DNA of 64,000 nt from Nectonema munidae. Its lineage: Eukaryota > Nematomorpha > Nectonematoida > Nectonematidae. The DNA is taken from positions 179,015 to 243,014 of the forward strand of contig JAUIRK010000949.1 of assembly GCA_030549495.1 (NCBI GenBank). Direction: 5' to 3'. The first letter of the stretch is position 1; each line of letters begins with the position of its first letter. This document shows positions 54,931-64,000 of this stretch, piece by piece. The notes beneath the pieces were generated by a model. It was given only the letters and a program-made list of their open reading frames with translations, had not been told where the DNA came from and made no database searches. The position numbers were made by a program, and so were the translations under genes.

Positions 54931-56889
54931 ATTATTGTTTTTTGTATTTTTCGGTGGAAAACATGCAGTAGAATATCTAAAAATTACAACTGTAATCTAA
55001 ACAGTATGTCCTAAAATCTAAACGTGCTAAAAATTTTCAACGATTTAGTTTCAACGATTTAAACACTATATTTACTAGCCAAATATAAAAATTAATTCAA
55101 AGTAAACAGAAAAAAAATTTATTTGTATAGTTAGTTCAGTTCAAAATTAACAGTCAATTGTTTAATATATTTGAAATGCTGAACGAAGATGAAGCATTCA
55201 ATATTGAAAAATTTACACAAAATTCGTCATCAGTATTGGATGTTTCCATGTTCTGAGGAGAGGATATACATATTGAAATTCTACTTAAAAACATTTATAA
55301 GTTTTTGTCTACTAGATATGCTCCATATATTTCCTCAAACATTTTTTCTTGATCTTCTTTTCTGTCTTTCTTGCCTCCACTCCAGTTATATTTTGAGTTT
55401 AATGACTCTATTTCAGGCACGTCAACCCAAAGTCTCTCCTCACTTTTAATAAAAAAATCAATCACTTCCCATGTTGAAGTCTTTTCATAATTTAATGACA
55501 ATTTCAAATAAACATGGTACAATTAAAGCAAATTATTTATACAAAAAAAATTCACCTGTTGTGAAATCCTTCGCAATGATTGTTTGTTCTTATTTTCCTT
55601 TTAAAAACGTTCCACAGAATTATTCTATTGAGCCAGTTGTTTTCAAAATATAAAAAAAATTCTTCAAGATTGAAAATATTCATCATTCTTTTCAGCTTTC
55701 TATAAGCAACATTGATCTTTGTTTAAAAACATATTAATATTAAAATAATTTAAGGTTATGTGATAATAATTGCAATGATTATAAACCAAAATGATACTTC
55801 ATTCTCAGGTAAGAACGCTAAAGCAAGTAATATTTTTATGCTCTTTTTGAATATAATGGACGGAAGCCCATTTCAGAAAGCTTTCTGTATATGCTCTGGC
55901 AAAAATGAAAATAGCATCCGTGGTAGACAACGTTAGGAAACGACTAAAAATTTATGATTTCCTAAGTATAGAGTATTCATATATGTAAACTTACTTCTCG
56001 TGCAGCTGAAATGATCGCCTGCTCAAAATCACCAACTATAGTTTTCAATTGATTTGAATTTATAATTTCTTTTAAATGATCGAAAATTAGTCTTAGATAG
56101 CAAAATACCTGTATAGTAAATACCTGTAGGTCTGTTGTTTTTAGTCACAAGCAATAGCATATAAAATTGGTATTTGAGTAATATTTAAGAATGCGTGTAT
56201 TGTTATAATTTGATAGAAGTGACACGGCGCTTTTTTAAAAGTTCCATCTATGTATATTTCGAATAAATTTGATGTTTGAACTAAATGAGTAAGCATTTTT
56301 CCATGAAAAATAATCAATCTTTTATTCTCATTTGTAAAACAGTCTAACTTTAGAAAATTAACCCCATTGGCTTTAGTGTACTTTTCAGGTATATCAGAAT
56401 GTAAATTGGAAGGAAGCTTGAATCTCTTTTTGTTGTAACGAATTTTTCGTAGAATACTTCTTTTGAAACTCAGCGTTTCTCTGTCTTCCCGATTTAACTT
56501 TGTTATGTTTTCTCTTTAAAAATATAAAAAGAAAATTTTAAAAAGATAAAAATACACACGCTAAATTTAGAAAAAAAAGTGCTGATATATTTGGATAGTT
56601 GATATTTGAAGTTAGTGCTTCCAGTTTTATATTTTCATTAAACTTCTCTATACGCTCATTTATTTTTTCATGATTATGATCAAAAAACTTGAGAATATCA
56701 TTGGAGCCGTCATTTTTGACAATAACTTTTCCTAACAAAATAAAAAAACTACGACAAAACGACTTCCAGTTTATTTAAGAAAATGAAAAAATGATTTTAA
56801 AACGTTTAATATTTTCTAATTTATTATAAAATATACCTTGACAGTTCCTTTTTGCACAGCGATAATGAATTGTAGAATTGAACACTCTA

Positions 56890-59800
56890 TTAACCCTCGC
56901 ACTACGGACTCTATGTATTTTTTCCGCAAAAGCATTTACAAGATTATTATCGGAAAACTTTCAATGGGAAAGTTCAATAAAAATAGTATCTAAACTTATA
57001 AAAAATGCTTCTTAAGGCACTGGAAAGAAAAAAATTTAACATTACCTAAAAAGCTCTGCGAATTTTCATTTTTTCTCATTTTTGTACCTTGAAAAATAAA
57101 TTATTTATAGATGGCGTTAAACTTAAAATGGCAAAAAAATTTATTATAAGAAATCAAAGTTTATACACAATTAGGGCAAGCAGTTTTAGAATGAATCTTA
57201 CAAACAAAATTCGAGCACACGGAACATTTTTTTGTTGTTTTGTTTTTTTTAGAAAGACAAACAGAGTAGACACCTTTTTTGGAAGTTGTTTGTTCTTCTG
57301 TCGCAGCTTTCGAAAAACCATAAACAGACAGTCGGTACTTAACTTGGATTGGCAATTCAGAGATGTTGGATCTTACCTTCATATACTCTTCTGCCAAAAG
57401 AAAAGACAGCTTCTTCAAAAAAACTTTACGTCCACTATGCTTCGAACTCGGGAACGATTGAGGAGAGTTGTATCTTGCAACAACCCATGTGTTCAAAGCA
57501 ACTATGTCCAAGTAGTTGCAAAAAGTAGCTAGAGTCCATCTTCTACATGGCTTCTTTGATCGATAGCTTCTGATCATTTTATTGCCGACATCAACTCCCG
57601 ATTTGTATTTGTTGTAGCAGAGCAAACTTTGTGGTTTTGAGTGCTCGCCATATGTTGTTATGTTTTTGTGTTGAGATGACAAGACGTACACGACTTTGAA
57701 GTTATTGCGAGCATGTTTTCTTGGTATGTACGCAGAAAGTGAAGCATATTCAGAATAAATAACACGACTTTCACATTCCGCGAGGCGAAGTCCTTTCAAG
57801 TGGTTAGGCTTAAAAATCCTAGGAACAAATCGTCTGTTCCCATTGACAGTGCCACAAAGGGATATATCTCTATCGTGGCACCAGACAGCCAGCTCATGAC
57901 TGGTAAAAAACCTGTCAGTAAAAACACCACAACCAGATGGAATCTTTGAGTCTTGTATAAGTCTTTTTGAAATATTCAAGGCTGAAAAATGTGAATTTCC
58001 CATACCAGGTATATAGAGTTCGGGCATCATATAAAAAATATTCTGCATCATTTATATGATAACATTTTAGACCGTAGTGCCCAGGTTTCTTAGGATCATA
58101 TATTTTCAACCTGCACTTTCCCTTTGAAGCTGATAAGTTGCTCATCTATTGTTACATGTGAATGAGAAGTCAGTACTATGAGAAAACATTGCGGAAGTGA
58201 TCACGTACTTTCCTGATCGGACTCAATTTGTCTCCTACATCTCTTTGTGTTTTGTCATCAAAAGTGATGAAAAGATGAATGAGTGTAAACATGTCCCTTC
58301 CCAATCTGGCTCTTAGAAATGGAATTCCAAAATTAGAAAACAAATCACAAATGGCAACTTTCTGGTCTCCACTTTGGCCAATATAAAGTAAGCTAGCAAA
58401 GTACGAGAGGAGATGATGAATTTCAAAATTCTTATAACAATGAGCCAATCCTCGATGTTTAGGGTTTTCAGATCTGAAAAAATAGTTTCGATATTTAAAA
58501 TAAAGAATATATAAGCAAAACTTACTCGAAGTTGGTTTTTAGTTTTGCAGCTGTCATTTCATAGATATATGAAATCAAATTCACATCAAAAAAGTTTGAA
58601 TATGAACAGAATGTTGTCAGTGTCTTTCATAGACCCTTTAGGTCCTGGGGGATTACTAATTGCGTTTCTGATATTGATTCTTTGGGGATGACCTTCAAGA
58701 GCAGATATGGGTCTCCAACGATAAATAGTTTGGTCAGGAGCTAACAAATCATCTTCAATTACAAGAGATGATGAAGAAGAAGAATGATATGATAGGGATG
58801 AGTAGAGGAGGAAGTAAACGAATAAGATGTTTGTTCTTCTCCGCTTTCAGAACTACTTTCTATGGAAAAGTCAGAGCTCATGATTTTATATCAAAAAGGA
58901 TTTTGCAAAGATCTTCCAAGCCGAAACGTTCTTTGAGTATTAGCTGGGTTTATGTAACAAAATCAATTTGGAAAACAGTAATCAGCGAACGATAGAGTCT
59001 CAAGAAAGATGAAATGAAGAGAGGAGTATATTGATCAAATCAAGTTTACAATGGAAACGCAAAACTAGAATACTTTCAACGAGAGAAAAAATAATAAATA
59101 AATTATAAACGCATCACATGTGCTTTGATAAATCAATATCATTACTTCTACAATACCATTATGCATGAAGCCACATGCCGCCTGGCTATTGAACGCTGAA
59201 CAAGCGTATAGATAGGAAATACAATTGACGAACAATGTGTCATTGAGATTATATTATATCATAAATGAGCTGATGAGTTATTGAATGAATTTTGTGGCAC
59301 TGTTATGCTTTTATTTACGTTATTACTATACATCTCCTGATACATGATCACAATAATGATCTATGGCAGAGTTCAAAATATGTGGTAAGTAAAAGAAAAT
59401 AAAGGAACGATTGGTTCACATTTTGTTTTCATTTTATCACTACCATTACATGCGTGATGAGAAGTGATGAAGCAGTTTGCACTATCAAAGTTTCAGCAGT
59501 TTGTTAACTACTTTTATTTCTCTCATGAATTTTAGATCTCCTGCTAATCATTGATACAAAATGCCGGTAAAACGGAGAAGAGTTGGCACAGGAGAAGAAT
59601 TGGCAACCTATACGCACTGCTACTATGAGTAGCAAAAGGCGGCAACATCAAACATTTGTAAAACTGGCGAACTTCTCTTTGCTAATGCTTTTCCTAGAAC
59701 CGAAAATGCCAACATCCTTTGAGTAAATACATCACAATTGCAAAATGAAAGTGTTAGCTGTCCATCGAGAACATTTGTTTCTCTAGATTATTCCTATATG

Positions 59801-60289
59801 AAATCAACTCATGTTATCTTCAACTATTTTCCACATACGATGATGTATAATCTTCTACAAGTAGGTAAAAAGTACGGTCGTGTAGGGTGAGTACGATGGT
59901 GTGTCTTGCGGAGTTTCAGTCTCGGATTGATTACCAAGGCAGTAGTATGGAAGCCATTTAGTGCTAGTGCGTATTTATCAACATCAATTTGGTTCTTAGT
60001 TGTAAAGTTTGCTTTGATCAAAAAAGGAATTGGAGATGCGTGAATATCAATATTACTTTTTTCTCAGAAGTTTTATTATCAAGTAGAAAAAATTGTTGAA
60101 TTATTCTGCTCAAAGAAGCATTCCTTAGGAATGTATAAAAATAGATACTACGTTTCTCAGTAATTTTGTTTTCTCAATAATTATAGAAGGTATTTTTTTA
60201 GCAAATTTTACTCATATATGATTGGCGGAAAAAATGTCCCTAGTCCGTATACAGAGTAAGTACAAAATGATCCGTAGTGCGAGGGTTAA
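56890..60289 (-). mobile_element. piggyBac element copy 2, both ends present (3.4 kb)
   Basis: TTAACCCTCGCACTACGGAC at 56890 and its inverse ATCCGTAGTGCGAGGGTTAA ending at 60289, with TTAA on both edges. The further match TTTTTTCCGC / GCGGAAAAAA extends the inverted repeats. It lies inside the FLYWCH exon of the surrounding MULE. It contains a degenerate transposase on the minus strand. About 1.3 kb upstream of that ORF is non-coding. Confidence 0.93.
57161..58900 (-). pseudogene. piggyBac transposase (copy 2), few frame breaks
   Basis: The Ser-rich N-terminus lies near 58880-58620. 58448-58176 reads FLRARLGRDMFTLIHLFITF DDKTQRDVGDKLSPIRKVRD. 58145-57915 carries GKCRLKIYDPKKPGHYGLKC and NDAEYFLYDART. 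58051-57161 (296 codons) has GCGVFTDRFFTSHELAVWC (second Asp), NKYKSGVDVGNKM (third Asp), KKPCRRWTLATFCNYLDIVA and a C-terminal Cys-rich zinc domain ending CPNC. The blocks lie in different frames, with about three breaks, and the first catalytic Asp box (DEQL) is lost or altered (SNLSASKGK). The best-preserved relative of the 1018-2156 relic. Confidence 0.88.
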
Positions 60290-60603
60290 TATGATACTTA
60301 AAATCTTCAATTATTATCATTTTGGGGACTCGGTAAGTTATGTGAAGTAAGTTAAAAATAATGAAAATCGTTTGATTTGAGTACCACAACTTTCCTAGAA
60401 TAGATTTCTCATTCCCACGATATTAAATACATTGTAATTACAATAGAGATGCGTATATTATTTAATAGATTAACCATGTGTTTTCATTTGTCTCTTCACA
60501 CAAGTGAAAAGAACGTGAGTCGATAAAGTGATGAGGAGAAAAATTAGACAGGTTTTACTGCATGGTTAAAGAAGGCAGAAGCGACACGATCAAAGTGTTA
60601 GAG

Positions 60604-61016
60604 CAGTGGTTCCCAACCTTTTTTATCCCGTTCCCCCTTTTTCAGTCACTTTTTTACCTGTGGACCCCTACAACTGAATAATTTGAGCCAACAAATTTAA
60701 TCAAAGATTTTTATGCAAAAAATGATTGTAGTCATCTATCGTATGCTTATTCATATGAAATCAGAGAAATCGTAAAGCCTGACATAAAATGTGAATAAAA
60801 TTTTTTTCCAATTAAAACAAAAATATTGTAACTAATACAAAACATACATAAAGATTCAAAATATGAAACTTTAAAAAAGGGAAGAAAATATTTATTTAAA
60901 AAAGCTCTGAATATATATATATTTATATTGATTTGGAAAATAGAAGTATATTAAAGGAGATTAAGCATAAGTAGTTTGAAGTAGAATTTCCATGGACCCC
61001 CGGTTGGGAACCACTG
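60604..61016. mobile_element. hAT MITE (413 bp), perfect target duplication
   Basis: Starts CAGTGGTTCCCAACCTTTTT and ends CGGTTGGGAACCACTG, flanked by an exact 8-bp duplication TGTTAGAG (60596-60603 and 61017-61024). It sits inside the right terminal repeat of the MULE and splits it. Confidence 0.95.
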
Positions 61017-62554
61017 TGTTAGAGAGAGAGCTTCAATTCATCATAGCTATCACGCGATTGATAAGCGGATTGAATTGTAGGCAAAATAGCCATGTAGGCA
61101 AAATGTCCGTTTGCCATTATTATTGCCAGTGACTGAGATTTTCTGACACCGATTGATTATATTGCCTCTCTTGCGCAGCACTCTTTCTTTTATGGGAGTT
61201 ATATCTCTCCTTACTCTTACTGTAAGGAGTCCTAATACAATTCATACAATGCACAATCTCTCTCTCACACACAGACACACACCAGAGCGCACATCCTCAA
61301 AAACCTTGGGGGGGGGGGGGGGTTTTAAGGGAAATTATTTTGTTGCAATTTTCATAAAGTAAGTAGTCTGGAAATACTACGGGAGACTAAATGATTCAAG
61401 CAATCCTTTAAAAAATAGAGTGTATTCAGCGCATACCTAAAGTCCTAAATTTATAAGACTACTTTATATTTTTTTACAAATTATATAAATTTAAATACTA
61501 TACTCCAGCGAAAAAAATATTTCAATTAAATTTGCATATCGAATATGGTGCGCAGAAAAAATTCCCCCAATTAAAAAGTAGGAAAAATGCCCAAATTTAA
61601 AATTAAAAAAAAAAATTTTTTTTAAAGATATGTCAAATAAAGATTTTTGTAAAAAAAACAAAAGTTAACTTTTCATCTAGAAAACATTTAAAATTTAATT
61701 AAAGTAAACTAAAAATACCAACATACGAGAATTTTTTCACAATACAATTTTTTATATAAAATAGCAAAATATTTTTGGACTTTGTGTGTATCAGAACACT
61801 TTCTATATAAATTTATATGTTTTAACTGATTTTAAGAACACATTTCCACAAATCTACCTTTTCCAATTGTTTTCAAGAACTATAAAGAAAAAAACCCTAT
61901 AGATTAAGAAATTTTAGAAATTTAGCCTTTCAAACAGTACCCAATAAAAATAATTATATTATTAAAAAAATCTTGAAAATCAAAAAATTAGAGAACGACT
62001 TTTTCTACTTTAAATTGGGGCATTTTTACCTTTAAAAATCTAAAATTGTTAGGGGGTGGAATAGGCTTTTCATTTGAAAAATGAAGTAGTCTACTAGGCA
62101 CATTACAGGAATTGATGAAAGGATGAAATTCATAGAGAAAACAAATAATTTAAGGTTGGATAGTTTTATATGAGTGAATGGAGAATGTAGTCTATAGGCA
62201 AAGAGTTCTACTAGACACCTGAGATGTTTATATGAAAACATACGATTGATTCAAGAGCAAGAGTATAAAATGCAGTTCTAATTGTGTAAACAAAAATAAA
62301 ACAAAAAATTTAGATGGCATTGTTTCATTTTACTAAGCATCATTCAAAAATAGTTTAAAAGCTAAATTGATACAAGCTACAAAAAGTAAAATAACTTAAC
62401 ATTTTGCAATGATTTGCTTTTTTATAATAACTTTTAAGGAAAAAAAGTCAGAAAAAAATTCTAGAACTTCAACAAAAACTAAAAATTTTTAGAGCATAGC
62501 TTTTAAATTTTTTTTAAAAAAACTAATTTGAATTATCCCCTACAGCATACCCTT

Positions 62555-62705
62555 TGGGTGGCATAGCAGGTTGGTTGAGATGATGGACTCAGCTTTGGAG
62601 AGCCTCTGGATTCGATTCCTCATCGATACGAATTTGTTCAGTTTGACATAAGCGGTACATCAGTGCCTTGTCAATGAAAATACACCCGCTGCACCTTACC
62701 TTTAA
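62555..62705 (+). repeat. tRNA-derived SINE (family c) inside family X copy B
   Basis: TGGCATAGCAGGTTGGTTGA and B box GGATTCGATTCCTC, with the body GACATAAGCGGTACATCAGT. It sits at the same place relative to the host element as the SINE at 37025, so it was acquired before the copies separated. Confidence 0.8.
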
Positions 62706-62844
62706 CTCAAAATTGAAAAATTTGTTACATAATTAACATACGAGAGAAAGGAAACAAAATAAACTAATAAAGCAATTTTCACTATTTTAAAATGGAACCG
62801 TCTCTTCTCAGAATAATTTCAAAATAATAGGAGACATAAAGAAA

Positions 62845-63103
62845 GGTCGACAAACATTTCGCCCCATAGACAAATTGTCTCATAGGCTATTTGTTTCATC
62901 CATCTTTGCTTATTATATGTGTAAAATTATTAAAAAATTTTATATTGTTTATTTTATCTCTATTAAATTATTTCAAATTAATCATTTTATCTTTAATTTT
63001 TTAGAATTGTCCATGAGACAAAATGTCTTATGAAAAAAACGGGTTGAATTGTCCTTTAAACAAAATGTCTTATGAAAATAATGGGGCGAAATGTCCGAGG
63101 ACC
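62845..63103. mobile_element. MULE-type MITE with repetitive termini (259 bp)
   Basis: Ends GGTCGACAAACATTTCGCCC and, inverted, GGTCCTCGGACATTTCGCCC. Both run on as imperfect GACAAAATGTCTTATG / GACAAATTGTCTCATAG units of about 16-18 bp. The layout resembles the MULE at 7797-8765. No clear 9-bp duplication. Confidence 0.7.
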
Positions 63104-63603
63104 AAACTAACATAAATCAAAGTATACGAGAAAAGAAAATAATTGCGTTTTTTTTTTAATATTTGTCTACAAATAAAATTCTGACAGCGTCATAAATAGA
63201 TCAAACATTTTTAACAACTGAAACATTTTGTTTCGATATTATATTTTTATTATAATAATCAACAAATTTTCTTAAAAAAAATGATTTAATTAATTATGTA
63301 GTATTACTTATAAAATTTAACAATCAAACAGTATAAAACATATCTCTGCTCAATTAAGCAAATTGAGTATTATTGCTTTTAAACTGAATAGATAGTCAAA
63401 ATATTCATTCCCAAATAACTATTGAAAAAAATTTCTTGACTTGAAAAATTAAAGTTTTCAAATGTTACAAAATGTAACAAACGTAGTGATAAAGATTAAA
63501 TGACCTTTGTTGAAAAAAAAATCTTAGTGCGAGTCTAACAATATTTATTGATATAAAATTGTAACAATTGAAAACTAAACTCCAAATGCAAATTAGACAG
63601 AAG

Positions 63604-63769
63604 CAGTGGTGTAGCCAAAAAAAAGTTGTTAGAAGAGGCACAATTTAAAAACAAAAACTTGTGCAACATTATTTATACTTTCTTGATCCTTTCATTGGAG
63701 AAATTTTCAAACTGATATCGCATAAGATACATGGGGGCACCATGCGGTACATGCCTAGCTACGTCACTG
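63604..63769. mobile_element. hAT MITE (166 bp) nested in family X copy B
   Basis: Starts CAGTGGTGTAGCC and ends CTAGCTACGTCACTG. The flanks GACAGAAG (63596-63603) and GAGAGAAG (63770-63777) are 7 of 8 identical. Copy A has the left part of the same MITE at the same place, preceded by exactly GAGAGAAG. Confidence 0.85.
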
Positions 63770-64000
63770 GAGAGAAGAGCTGAATGAGATAGGAGAGCTT
63801 AGCAAGAGAAAAGAGCTTGAATGAAAGAAGAGAGCTTGAGTGAATGATTGAATTTTAGCAGAGAAAGCGGAAGAGAAAAACAGAGGAGAGAGAAAGAGAA
63901 TCACCGTGACAGAATATGAGAAAATCTAGTGGATCATCAACATGTGTTTGCTCAAAAATACTATAAAGAGGAGACACTGTGATAAACATTGCTTACTTAT

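Larger units (their letters stand above)
55290..60335 (-). pseudogene. MULE transposase gene with introns (FLYWCH + MULE domains), interrupted
   Basis: Minus-strand exons in order. First a FLYWCH finger: MIIIEDFKYHI (from 60320), then, after the piggyBac, NRVFNSTIHYRCAKRNCQ-G (to about 56836); next KVIVKNDGSNDILKFFDHNH EK (from 56731) after an intron. The MULE domain follows: LFEIYIDGTFKKAPCHFYQI (about 56270, first Asp), IVGDFEQAIISAARE (about 56030, second Asp, then a GTAAGT donor), GCYFHFCQSIYRKLSEMGF (about 55900), ILWNVFKRKIRTNNHCEGFH NR (about 55590) and a tail TWEVIDFFIKSEERLWVDVP (about 55450). One frame disruption seems to lie between YAIACD and FCYLRLIF. It is inactive because of the piggyBac and that break. 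Confidence 0.8.
54487..61115 (-). mobile_element. Mutator-like element (MULE), 6.6 kb, with long inverted termini
   Basis: The left end GGTTCTAGAACAAACTGCCT continues TACATGGCGATTTTGCCTAC, ATCAATCGCGTGATAGCTAT and GATGAATTGAAGCTCTCTC; its inverse is at 60995-61115. Beyond the MITE at 60604-61016 the match continues (ACTTTGATCGTG, CGCTTCTGCCTTCTTTAAC), so the inverted termini exceed 150 bp. Flanks are ATT repeats, so a 9-bp duplication is plausible but not provable. It contains a multi-exon FLYWCH/MULE transposase gene, a piggyBac and a hAT MITE. Confidence 0.88.
61283..64000 (+). mobile_element. hAT-type element, family X copy B (runs off the window)
   Basis: Begins CAGAGCGCACATCCTCAAAA, then a 15-G run (61308-61322). 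It follows copy A closely (GCATACCTAAAGTCCTAAAT, GTAGTCTACTAGGCACATTA, CATTTTGCAATGATTTGC). It carries a SINE at 62555, a MULE-type MITE at 62845-63103 where copy A has other sequence, and a complete hAT MITE at 63604-63769. It has a block at about 61550-62040 that is shorter or absent in A. No transposase visible. Confidence 0.85.

Noticed and set aside
57089-57532. A 147-codon plus-strand ORF
   Set aside because: It is an antisense shadow of the piggyBac transposase C-terminus on the minus strand.

Overview
This window is eukaryotic, very AT-rich DNA from an animal, most likely an arthropod. It is dominated by DNA transposons (hAT, piggyBac, Tigger/pogo, Tc1/mariner, Mutator-like), with non-LTR retrotransposon relics and tRNA-derived SINEs. 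The mix and the long AT-rich introns would fit a copepod crustacean such as a sea louse, but that is inference; no species-diagnostic gene is present. I saw no rRNA, true tRNA gene, CRISPR array, operon, or LTR/virus-like element.

Only two loci look like host genes. Three exons of a DDX19/Dbp5-type DEAD-box RNA helicase lie on the plus strand (51405-53150), with matching splice sites and phases. Two exons of a lipocalin-like secreted protein lie on the minus strand (19308-19567). The helicase is cut off after its first RecA-lobe motifs; its remaining exons are not visible and probably lie beyond 64000, behind about 11 kb of transposon-filled intron.

Layout. 1-3.4 kb: an internally deleted piggyBac. 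3.4-6 kb: hAT non-autonomous elements and a SINE pair. 7.4-8.9 kb: a hAT transposase relic split by a small Mutator-like element (MULE) with a perfect 9-bp target duplication. 11-13.2 kb: Tigger/pogo sequences, including one element with both ends. 13.2-15.4 kb: two non-LTR reverse-transcriptase relics on opposite strands. 17-25.6 kb: hAT miniature elements around the lipocalin-like exons. 25.7-28.5 kb: two mariner-like relics and three TTAA-type (piggyBac) MITEs, two of which share one TTAA. 30-33.8 kb: hAT MITEs and two unrelated ~147-bp tandem repeats. 33.9-39.9 kb: a LINE split by a 2.6-kb hAT-type element (called family X here), by a TTAA MITE and by two tandem SINEs. 42.1 kb: a Tigger-type MITE. 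43.9-48.1 kb: a three-layer nest, with an apparently intact 579-codon piggyBac inside a hAT element inside a family X element. 50-51.1 kb: a TTAA end with satellite units, followed by an open Tigger C-terminal ORF. 51.4-53.2 kb: the helicase exons. 54.5-61.1 kb: a 6.6-kb MULE with a multi-exon FLYWCH/MULE transposase gene, itself broken by a 3.4-kb piggyBac and a hAT MITE. 61.3 kb to the end: a second plus-strand family X copy.

The nested insertions give a relative chronology: LINEs and old hATs first, then family X and the MULE, then piggyBac, SINEs and MITEs. Long G homopolymers recur at the ends of these DNA transposons. Family X copies A and B carry the same SINE and the same hAT MITE at matching internal positions, so the composite was mobilised as a unit or duplicated.
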